Program-made: the position numbers and the translations under genes
Shown here: one piece after another, positions 11,941 through 44,224 of the stretch
How positions within the stretch are numbered: the stretch's first letter is position 1
Layout: each line of letters begins with the position of its first letter
Origin: Megamerina dolium
Lineage: Eukaryota > Arthropoda > Insecta > Diptera > Megamerinidae
Length of the DNA stretch: 64,000 nucleotides
Direction: 5' to 3'
NCBI GenBank assembly: GCA_963854835.1
Contig: OY978528.1
Span: 33,587,335 to 33,651,334 of the forward strand
The notes under the pieces: model-generated
What the model saw: the letters and a program-made list of their open reading frames with translations, nothing else
Database searches by the model: none
Told to the model about the DNA's origin: nothing

Positions 11941-13677
11941 TTATTTAATGAAAAATTACTAAAGTATATATGTACGTATATAGTAGTATAAAATAAATAA
12001 ATAAATTCGATATTATTAATTTTTTTATGGCTATATTGTAGAGCAATGTGATTAATCGACTAATCAAAAAATATACCGGAAAGGAAAAATTATGGAAATA
12101 TATGGCACAGAATATACGCTTATCCTCTCGCCGATACCACAATTATTGCAGATTCTGTGGACAATTTTCAAAAGGGCTTCAAAATAAACTTCGCTTTGGG
12201 CATTTGCTAAAAGGGTTTATTTCACTTTTAAAATTTGTTTTCCAAGTAATTTATTTTCTAAAATTGATCTTGGACGTTATAGCAAAAATTTAGTAACGAT
12301 CTTCATTATCACTTTTGAGAGATTTACTTGTCAAGGAGCTCCTTTTCTAAAATTTCAATCTGTCTAAAATTAATGGTGTAGAAAAGGCCTAAATATGACT
12401 ACTTAGTTCGTTTACGAAAAAGAGCTTAACTTACTAGCCTTTAGATATATACATTTTAAAGCATCTAATTTTCATCCATTCTAAGTATAACTAAAAAAAT
12501 TAAGGCTCATAGTTTTTTTTAAATTTCAATTTCTCCTGAATATTTACAAAAACTTATTCAAGTCCTTATAATGAGTTTCATTTGATTTCCGATCTTCGCT
12601 AGTTATCGAAAATCAAAGATCGAATGTCAAATTCATATTATGTGCAATCCTGCCAAAAATTTTCGTTGAGTATCGAATTGTTTGTTGGACAAAATTTTGC
12701 TTTCGTTGCTTGTAGCGTAGTGTGAGAAAATGCTGAGAATGTAAGTATTTTGTGTTGGTATTTTACTTTTTAGCTACTAAACGCTGGTTTCATTGATGGA
12801 CGAAAATACAACCCAACCTAGTAAAGTTCACAATAGCGATACTCTTCATCGAATGAACGCCATAATACCAAATGAACATTCGTTCGATCAGCTCCTACAA
12901 ACGTAATGGAAGATCGAATGCAACTCATAATAAGGACAATATTCTTGATAAGAATCACTATCTGATATTGAATATGCGCTAGCACGAATGATAACTACGC
13001 CCACATCCCATACAAAAGTATGTTATTCAGTGTTTGTTTTCATACTTTACGCATGAAAATATTAATTGATCAAACTGGAACTTAGTATATGCATATGATT
13101 ACATTTACTAATTATAGATATATTCGACTATACTATTTAGCGCCTGAACCTATAAAGCTATATGACATAAGTGCGGCACATTCGATAATTTTTATCAAAG
13201 TGCGAGTATATTTGAAAATGGGCGCTATCGGATTAAAAGCGCGCCTAGCTCCACCACACACGTATGAGTTTTTCGACAGTATTATTCCTTATTTTTCATA
13301 GTACAGTCTTATAGTACTTTTCAAATTGAAACGTAAAAAGTGTAAAAAGAGGAATGTCAAACGACAAAATCAGTGTATTTTCAAAACTATTTGCGTAACA
13401 TCTCTAAATAAATCATGTGCGTTTATATACATACAGTTTGAATTGAAATACGATTTTGCTTACGAATATAAATTTACATAAGTACATATAGAGTAGATTT
13501 TTAACTAACATAAAATGTGAACAAAATAGAAATGGCAACAAATAATAATAAAAACAAAAATTGTTACTTCCTCTGAACTTTTTTTTAATTAAAACTATAG
13601 AGTAAAAACGCTTCTAGATGCAAATATTCGAGGCATGATTTGAATCACAAATATAAGTACTTATTGATACATTCTCT
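11941..13677. other. Region between convergent wit and dib
   Basis: No gene seen. Short frames here have no recognisable domains. It probably includes the dib 3' UTR next to 13677. Confidence 0.45.
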
Positions 13678-15528
13678 TCAATTCTTTGCTCTCTTCCTTA
13701 GTAGAATATTAATGGGCTCACTGGGTACATTAATCGGTAGTGTGCGCACACCCAAAGTTGTCCTACTGCCTGTCCAAATGATCTCGAAATTTCGTGCCAT
13801 CTGTGAATATTTTATTCATGTATTCATTTGCAATGTAAATCAACACTTGCCGACCAACTGCTATCAACTTACACGTAATAGTAGAATCAGCATATTTTGT
13901 TCCGCTAAGCGTCTAGCAATACAAGCACGGATTCCATGTCCGAATGGTATCGCCAGATATGGATGAACATCATTTTTACGTTGTAGCCAACGTTCTGGAT
14001 TGAATCGTAATGGATCTGTGAAATATTTCTCCAAACGGCATGATATCATATTTTGTGTTACAACCACTGTCTAAAGTAAGGTACACACACATATTGTTAT
14101 GCAATCGTTTAGTTCAACGTTTCCAACCAACTACTACTGACTTACCCCTTTAGGTACAAGATAACCGCCTAACACCATATCCTTATTTAATATTCTGCCA
14201 ACTCCGATTGAAATGGGATGTAGGCGTAAGACTTCTTTCAATGTTGCTCGCGCATAAGTGATATCTGTTCGCAGGGATTCAGAATTTATGGCAGAATCCA
14301 TTGTTTCAAATACTCCTTTGGCTTCTTCGAACAGTCTTTGTTGTACTAAATTGCTCTTTGCAATTTCATATAAAGCGAACCCAGATGAATATGTTGTGGT
14401 ATCAATACCAGCCAATAACATATCAGCTGCCATACCAACAATATCGCATAGATCTAAATTTGGATTCTTCAAATATTCATCAATTAATGAACTACGCGAT
14501 AAGATATTCATTTTACTGCTACTGCTACTGCCACTATCACAGCTATCGTTATTTTCATTTCGGTTGGCGTTGTCCTGTGTGTCGTTTTCCTTAAAATATG
14601 TTAATTTTTGTGAAACCAAATCGACCGCAACACTCTCCATATATTCCTGAGCTTTGCGTAGTCGCTTATATGCGGGTGTTTCGAAGTATCGCCACAATTG
14701 TAAGCCCTGATCAGTTGGTAAAATGCAACTATTTGTGACTTCGGCAGCACGAATGAGACGAGATGATCGAGAATTCGGCATATGTTCCTCCGGTGAAAAT
14801 GAATTTAAACGTTCGCCGAACGTGAATAAACAAACCACTATAATGAGAGAATATGAAGTAATATTTTCTTTTTGTACAAATAATTACTTACGCTCCAAAT
14901 TAAGGCGTGCCAATTTCGGCAAAATGTCAAACGTCTCTTCTAACGGCAAATCATCAATGAACTCTTGTGTGATTTTGTCGACATCTCCCAAGAAATTACG
15001 AACTATTTTCGGAGCACTGATTTCTTTTTGTAACTCAGAACGTAGACGCCACCACTCAGAACCATTTCTGTGAAAATAAAATATTTTTCAATTAAACTAT
15101 GAAATTATTCAAATTACAACTTACGTTGGCAGTAAACCGGCTGAACGATATATATGTGGACGATCCTTTCGATATTTCTCCAATGCCAAGTGGCTGCGTC
15201 GCTGAGGATATTCGCGCTCATTTAAAAGTGTCGCAATGTCATTGGGGTCATACAACCAAACGATATATTCACCCGGCACCATAGTTTCGCGTACGATTGA
15301 ACCATACTTTTCATATTTGTCGCGACCGGCTTTATGCAACTCATACCACGAATAGTCGCCAATGATTGGTAAGTATTTGTACAGATTGCCCAAACCGAAA
15401 GGTCCCCTTGGCCCTGGAATTTCATCAAATGATTTGAATAATCTTGCAGTTACCGTACTTTTCGCGATGGGAGTGCAAAAATTTTTGAAGCAACTAATTT
15501 TTATAAGTTTTGGAAATGATGTTCGCAT
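13678..15528 (-). CDS. dib: Mitochondrial cytochrome P450 CYP302A1-type (Disembodied), ecdysteroid C22-hydroxylase
   Basis: Five exons on the minus strand (15528-15125, 15067-14892, 14837-14146, 14070-13873, 13800-13678) join in frame to 530 residues. The chosen start MRTSFPKLIKISCFKNF gives a basic, Ser-rich mitochondrial presequence; the frame is open further upstream to 15696. P450 marks in order: proline-rich IPGPRGPFGLGNLYKYLP, the EWWRLRSELQKE region, I-helix AGIDTT (336-341), K-helix EVLR (395-398), PERW (448-451), and heme loop FGHGIRAC with Cys473. Conserved wording such as SCILPTDQGLQLW matches Drosophila Dib as I recall it. Dib hydroxylates C22 of ketotriol in the prothoracic gland, a step toward ecdysone. 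A Ser/Asn/Asp-rich stretch at about 276-303 looks longer than in Drosophila (489 residues). Confidence 0.94.
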
Positions 15529-17364
15529 CGTAGAAGGCAATGCGATCCACAGGGTACTGTAAATAGATCTCGCCAAATTAACTGAATCAACTGAAGCAAG
15601 TCGATCGATAAAACACATGTAAATATTTACAAGAATGTGAATAAAGCACAATGCTGATAAATGGTGGTTGAATTCGTTGAGAATCAAACCATCCATGGTG
15701 AAATACGTATTATGTTAGCTGCTATATCAATATCGTATGTGTTTGTAGTTTTCCGTGTTCTTTATTTTTTCTCTTATCATTTTGATTCTTTCAACTTTTA
15801 CCGAAAAGCGAGAGATAGTGAGAAATGCGCGTTTTAAACTTTAAAGCTATCTTTACAGTAAAGCTTTGTTTGATTAATCGAATAACTAAACCACTCGTTA
15901 ATCTATGCATTTTATTCATTGTTCGATCGCTTCTTCGTACATACTTAAATCCATGAAAATCTATGCATTATTTTAAAAGGTACACTGGTTGAACCGCATT
16001 GAAAAAAATAATAAACGAATTAAATTAATAAAAACATAATTTTCGCCTACCCAATATAACGTTTCGCTTACATGCGACGCCGCTTTAAAACAGTACTGAA
16101 TGCCATAAATTCATGTTCTTACCATATATTTAACGTTAATCCTAAATGACATCAACAAACTCCCAAATTTGCATCATTTTCAGAGGATTTGCGCAACCAA
16201 TTTCTATATTCTTAGCCCAAAAGAACGACAGCATAGGAAATAAAATTGTTTGTGACATTTTTTAAAATGTGTTAAAAAAAAAGGCGTTCAAAACATGTTG
16301 CCAATTTTTAATACTTGACAAATTTAAGCAAATGCTACAATAAGCATTAAAATCTGTTTTTTTTTTATTGATTTTTATTTATGTAGGTACTTTATTTTAT
16401 TTATTCATTTGCAAAATAAAATTCTCACTTATAAAATAAAATCATGTGTATATATAAAATTATTTATGTATGCATTTGTAATAAGAATAATATTATTAAT
16501 CCTTTTTATATTTAATATGAATCTATAATTTAAGACTTGACTCCAGATTGGTTGTATTATTATCAGGGAGTGAGTGGTTGTATATACCAAAATGGGTCGC
16601 GCTGCCAATATAATATTTTAATTTTATCGAAATGTAATAGCTAGCAAAATATTGTATATTAAGATAGAAATTGTATAACATTCTCTCAAAAAATTTTTTG
16701 ACACAAAGTTTCAATATAGCAATTAAAAATACGAAAAATCTCGTTATTCATTCCACTCAAATGACCGATTTTTATTTTAAAATATATCAAATTTGAAAAC
16801 TGACATTCAAGCCTCAAAATGTCAGTTATATGCTGGCGAACAGGAATATAAATATTTCCTACGATAATGAAGGCGCTTCTGAGAGAACACCGCAGACAAT
16901 AAAATGGAACCACGTACATATGTATTTATAAAAATAAAATAGACTGCAAGGACATAACTTTACCCACAAGTTTATAAACTGGTCTATGCAATTTAAATTA
17001 ATATAACAAAATATAATCGATTGCTATGCATTGACAACATTTTGAATCGACATACATATATGCTGATAATTATAAAAATGGCCGAACTAAGTCTCGACAA
17101 AAATTAGTTTAAAATATATTTAACATTGGAATCATTTATAAAATAGTATAATGTAACAATAGAGCCTCATCCCAATCAATACGTTTGTGGGAGTCAAACC
17201 TCAGCTGGGGTTTTTACATCTTTTGAGGTTGCAAATATTGAATTGTACTCCAACTTTACCAACTGAATAACAGTTTTTTTTTCAGAAAAAGACAGAGCTT
17301 GTGCTTAACAACCTTACTGAATTTCATCCGACCTCGTAAATCTACCATCGACTAGATTTTCACA
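15529..17364. other. Upstream of dib, no gene seen
   Basis: Contains the dib 5' flank and further AT-rich DNA without recognisable coding sequence or paired repeats. Confidence 0.45.
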
Positions 17365-17967
17365 CTGAGTTTTGCAATGCACGTCACTGCTGATAACTAC
17401 GCTTTAGAAGTAGTGGAGGACTTTGTCTATCTTGGTACCAGCATTAACACCATTAATGACGTCAGCCTGGAGATATTGCGATGGATCACTCTTGTTAAAA
17501 AATGCTACTTTAGGAATTTGGGCCTTCTCTCGAGAAACGAAAACCACATTCAAGAAGTCTCTCATCATGCATATCCTTATATATTTATAGTGCCGAAGCT
17601 TATACAATTTCCACCTCAGACGAAAGAATGCTCGGAGTTTTCGAGAAAAAAGTAGTACGCAAGATCTTTGGACGTATTGGGGTTTGCGGGGAGCATTGAA
17701 TAAGATACAATCATGAGCTGTATGAGCTGTATGCCAATACCGACATAATAAAGCGCATCAAAATTCAGCGGTTACACTGGCTAGGTCATGTCGAGCTAAT
17801 GGTAGAACACGCTCCAGCTAAAAAGGTGTTATATTCAGACACCACTAGTGGACGAGGCAGAAGAGGCAGACCTAACCTCCGGTGGAAAAACCAAGTACTG
17901 GAAAATTTGACAGCATTCGATTTTCGATTGTAAGGGCCGCATAAGTAAGTAAGTAAGAAGTTATAAT
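17365..17967 (+). mobile_element. LINE 3' fragment (RTE-like), copy A
   Basis: Decayed frames encode the post-RT region of a non-LTR element: ADNYALEVVEDFVYLGTSI, then FEKKVVRKIFG and LYELYANT, then RLHWLGHVELM and GRRGRPNLRWKNQV. The same wording is present in the longer copy at 33530-34880. It ends with a GTAAGTAAGTAAG simple-repeat tail at about 17946-17959, consistent with a LINE 3' end. The clade is tentative. There is no intact frame. Confidence 0.7.
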
Positions 17968-18847
17968 ACGTCTTATTTTACTATATAAATGCGCACAGAT
18001 TGTCTGTTGATCCAACATTGATTGGTTTGAGGCCATGTGCAACAATAATTCAATGAATTGTTTAATAGAAATTGGAGAAATTTAGTAAAATATTTTGATC
18101 TTAATTCCAAAGTAAATCTGTCTATTTTTAATAACTATGCAGTGTGCACACTGCTTAGCATTTAATATAAATTATTTATTACATGGCATTATTTCTCTAC
18201 TCGACCTTTATGCCTATTGCGTACTTGATTACGTATTTGATTTGCATTTTATTATTACATTTATTGAATTATGTTCTTGATTAATGCTTATCTTATTATA
18301 ATACATATACATATATTTAATTACTTCTCTTTTATGTATTTATGTATGTATGTATTTCAAAATTGGCTTTGAGCAAATTCTTAATCTAACGATCATTCAT
18401 TTTTACATACAATTTTTATACTGCACAGAGTACAGAATGCCATCATTAAATGTGTTGTAAGTACTTACATACACACATATGTAGTGATATACATACATAT
18501 ATCTAAATTTTTGAATATTTTACTTATATGTAAGTATAATATAATAATTATTTAATGCCCATGCATGTACTATTATCAATGTTAGCATCTACTAAATGTG
18601 TGCAGTGCATTTTAGGCATGTTTTGGTTAAATTTACTATGATTTTCTCACATCTGAGCACATCTGTATGTATGTATGTGAATGTATCAATTTTACTTTTA
18701 TGGATATTCTATTGTTATTGTTTTTTTTTTCGAATGATCAGAAGTAATTGCAATAGATTGCATATAAATTTGTTAATACATATAAAAACAAAAATATCAG
18801 AGTTTAAGCCGTTTAAACAATAGCGCAAAATAATCAAATATATTTAA
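17968..18847. other. Intergenic, no gene seen
   Basis: AT-rich, with scattered ATGT/TATG microsatellite-like stretches. No coding sequence recognised. Confidence 0.45.
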
Positions 18848-19377
18848 TAGCCTAGACAGACGGCAGCCTAATTCCGGATTACCGAGTTAATTCGCATTAA
18901 CTCGGGCATTAACTGCAGCTAATCCGCATAAACTCTATGAGTTAATTCTCAAAATAAAAGAGGATTAGGGCAATTTGAGATGGCAACACTGCGGAAAATT
19001 GTCTATTGTGAATTTTTCTCCATCCATTTTACAAAATATTAGGTGTGTTCGCTAACAAAAAACAACAACAACAATTGTTAACAGTTTTCAATATGAAAAG
19101 TGTTGGCGAACAAATAAATCCAGCTGTCAATTACGAACTGTGAATGTCAATTTACAAGTTTCTGATAGTTTTCAGTTCACGTATTTCTTGTAGATTTTCT
19201 CATATCGAGAGTGATAGATGACAGAAATTGATAGTGATAGTAATGTAAGTGGACAGACCTAATAAAACAGCAATCAGCCGTTTAGTTAATCCGCAATACT
19301 GCCGTCTGTCAGGTTATTATTTTATTCGGATTAAGTGCGCCGGTAATCCGGAATTAGGCTGCCGTCTGTCTAGGCTA
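18848..19377. mobile_element. Inverted-repeat element with perfect 37-bp ends
   Basis: The first 37 bases (18848-18884, starting TAGCCTAGACAGACGGCAGC) are the exact reverse complement of 19341-19377. The motif TGCCGTCTGTC also occurs internally at about 19300. The 530-bp interior has no transposase. Flanks suggest a TA or TAA-like duplication, which does not fix the superfamily. The perfect ends point to recent activity. Confidence 0.82.
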
Positions 19378-20744
19378 TAAGAAGGGACGGTTTATAATAC
19401 TCTATTAATTATGTATGTGTGCCTACTTGCATACGAAATACAGTATTTTCTTTCAGAAAAAGGACGAGACACTAAATTCACTATCAATAATTTGTTTCAG
19501 AGATGTTGATATTTTTGTAAGAAAGCAGGGATTGTCATTTGTTATGTGTACGTACAATACATATAAAAACAGTTATAATAATGGTTAAATAAAATTATGA
19601 ATTCTGATTGATAGTATTATATGGATTATTATTATTATTATTTATTATTGGTTTCTGTTTTTATCGAATGCTTTATAATAATTTGTTTTTTACAACCATA
19701 TGTAAGAATATATGTATAATTATGATTAAAATTAAACTGAATTAAAATCATAATATCAAAATCATACAAAATAATTAGGACAACACAAATGAACAGTTTA
19801 TAATTTAAGATAGATATGCGAAATAAAAAATTTAATACAAAAATACAGTAATTTGACATAAATTTAATTTTAAACTAATTGTAATAGGTACTAAAAATTT
19901 ATTTTAATTATATGAAATGTTTGTAAGTGTGTGTGTGTGTGTGCGTGGGGAAAAAACAATGAGACAGATGTGTAATATGAAAGTGAACAAATTGATAAAA
20001 AGAAAAACAAATGACAGATATAGTACCTATGTATGCATGTATATGTAATAACATTTATTCTATTTTTGAAAGCATTTAGCAGCAATGAATCATGCCAATG
20101 AATTATATAAATTTTATCATTTTCGCTTCTTCTTAAAATAAATCGATTTAGATTTGTATAAACACAATAGCAATACTTACTATTATTCTCTAATTAAAGT
20201 CTTTCGCTTATGTATGTATATGCATGAATATATATGAGTATATGTATGCACTAGCTTAAATATATGTAATACAGATGCTTTTATGCATAAAAATTCAAAT
20301 TCGAAAATTACATACGTAATTCATAAAACTATAAATAGTATAAATGTAAATGAAAATGAAAATGAAGAAAATAAATATAGTAAAAAGAAAAAAAAAAACA
20401 AAAAGTCGAAAGAAAAAAAAATATTTTCGTTTTTATATTTTGAAATGTGTACAGACTCTCTCCTCAATAATTACTAAACATACAAATGAATGAATGATAT
20501 TTAATCAAACTACACACTAGGCTAATACCAAATGTTTTATATGTATGTATATTCACTCCAAAATGGAGCGTTCTTAAAAGTTCGAAGCATTTTGCAATTG
20601 ATTTCTATAAGACATAGTAGTATATATGTACATATGAGTACAATGCCTTCGACGTCATATCGTACATAAATATTACACTTTATGTGTAATATCTGTTAAT
20701 GGTGTATTCGTGTATGTGTGTGTGTGTTGATTATTTTACATATC
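19378..20744. other. 3' flank of the TMEM134-like gene
   Basis: AT-rich, with a short (GT)n tract near 19928-19944. It probably includes the gene's 3' UTR. No other gene seen. Confidence 0.45.
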
Positions 20745-41798
<21,054 letters not shown>

Positions 41799-44224
41799 TA
41801 TGGACCAAATTCGTTTGAGCGATACGTGTAGGTACGTGTGTACCGAAAACTAATGCACAAACTAAAATAGATCAAAACGAAAACTTTTTTAATTGATTTC
41901 TTCTTGCTTTTTAGTTTTATGCAAGTTTTAGGTACTTATAATTTGATGTGTTTTTACTTATGCAATTCTTCGAAAACTTATTTTACACTTAATCTTCTTT
42001 TCAATTTCGTTTTAATCTCTATTCAAATTGCATTTTCTGAGCACTTGCAGTTGTTTTCTGCAATTGTGTTCTAACTTTCACAATGGATTCACACACATAC
42101 ATGAAATTTAGTCGCCCTTGTTTTTCCTCTATCAAGCATTTCTAGAGTGTTATTATCTCAATAAGAGAAAGCTTGGTCACTTTTAATTTGTATTAAACTT
42201 TGTTTACACTGTTAATTACTAATTTAAAATTAGTATTTTCAATCCAATATTGCTCCCAAATAAATCACAATGCATTCGCAAGAAACTGAAGAAGACTGAA
42301 TCGGGGGTCACTAGTTCTCTTCATATGACAATTGATATTAAACGTCAGTTATACTATTCACCATAAAATGTATATACCAGATTTTCACAAAAAATTTGAT
42401 GAAATTTAGCAAATAGTGGCAAAAATAAAATTGGTTATCCTTAGTAAATCTGATTAAAAATAAACAATTTGGTTACTTGTGAGTATTCTAATTAAGGTAT
42501 ATATTGTTTCGTCGAAATTAAAAACGATTTTTATATAAAATAAATCATTAAATTTATTAAAACATTTAAATATTAATAAAGTAGCAACCTTGTAATTTAA
42601 GTGGCAATAATTTAAGACTTCACCACATTTGAGCAGAGCATTTATTAGTACACTTATTAAGCAGGTAAAGTTATTTAAAAATCCTTAGCAAATAATTAAA
42701 AAAATGTTAATAAGATTATGTTTTGTTGTTTTATTGTTACAAAATTAGAAGAAATTCAACAAGTTGTTTGATGGGGTTTGTCATTAAATTATGTGGAGTT
42801 TGTCATTACAATATATTTTCAATAACATGGCCGATGGAATACCTTCAATAGAAACAAGTTTTTTTTTTCAATATAAACTATTTTTCAGTTTTTGTGAATT
42901 TATTTTTAAGTTCCTCACAATATTCCATTGCAATGATACGGTGTTGCAATACTATTTTCGTAACTCTTTAATCATTAGTTTTACATACAACAAATTCAAT
43001 TTCCTTTCTACGATTTAGCTCAACCGGACGGCAGCTGTTTGTGTTAGTAACAGTGGATCACCTAATTTCGTAAAATTAGCATTGGATTTTTCCGTCAGAC
43101 AGATAACGGAAAATAAACGGAAAAATCTTATCTCATTAACTAAATTGTGAAAACTGTTTTTAAAATAATTTGCCCGTAGTTATAATCTAAATGATACATT
43201 TCCTATTCAAAAGTCTGTCAGAAAGCCAATTCTATATTTACTATAACTGAGCTATTGTTTTCGTTCTATAACTGCCATACGGGCAAGTATTGATAGGCCA
43301 GTTATTGTGAAGTACACTTAGATTCACTTGTACAAAAGTTGAACTAATGCATCACAACGAACTCACTTAACCGATAAGGACGTCGGCGCAACGTACAGAT
43401 CGGTAACTGAAAACAGAGAGAAACAGTTCAGATCGCACAATTTATGTAAATTTTGCGTTTACTTAGTTTTACGGCCATAATAACTCAATGCAAACGTAAC
43501 GAAGCAATGTTTAACAAGATTAAGGAAAAATGGTTTACAAATATCCCCATTGAAAATTTTCACACAGAAACTGATATTTTGAGAGTTGACATATTTATAA
43601 AATTACTGAAATATTTAGGCCCCTAGTTATAGCCAAAGTTAGAATAGCCCTTTTGGCAGCTTTTTCTATGGGAAGTTTGTCAAACTGGCCGATTCTAACT
43701 TTCAGATGATTCTAGCTCTGCCTATTATTACAGACCATTGCGATTAAAAATTGATTAATAGAATTTCGCATATGAACCTCGGTTTTTTGTTTGTTTATAA
43801 CATAAACGTATACAAAGCTTATGATATTTTGTGTAGTATTATTTATTTATTTTATCAATATAAATTATTTAATAAGGTTTTAATAATACAATATTCGTAC
43901 ACATAAAATTTTGTTTGTTTCAAGTTTATGTAATTATTGCCATTTGTTTGTGAAACTTCTTTATGGAGAAGGTGGCAGCTCTACAGAAGGGGTGCTAATT
44001 ATAAGGTCGAACCAAATACTGGTATGCATTTTTTTTAGAAGAATGTATGGAGATGAAATAATGAAGAATATGTTGACATTCCTGCCAATTTTTCCATTGT
44101 GTCGTGACGAGTGTACATATTTGGATTTCACAAAGTTAACAAAATTTGTATATATTTATCTTAAAAGAAATTGTGAAATTGTATTCTTACCAAGTGGAGA
44201 AGTGATTTAAAAGCCAGAGAAATA
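41799..44224. other. Divergent promoter region between the TMEM134-like gene and HBS1
   Basis: The two genes start 2.4 kb apart in opposite directions. The space is AT-rich. Sequences near 43180-43320 and 43620-43735 share CTATAACT/AGTTATAG and AGAATAGC-like motifs and may be element remnants, but no ends could be fixed. Confidence 0.4.

Noticed and set aside
14258..15562. Several plus-strand frames of 60-130 residues
   Set aside because: They are antisense shadows of the dib exons.
43911..44210. A 99-residue frame just upstream of HBS1
   Set aside because: No recognisable domain. It is separated from HBS1 by a stop, and the HBS1 start at 44225 has the conserved MSRHRIVRTMNYN beginning.
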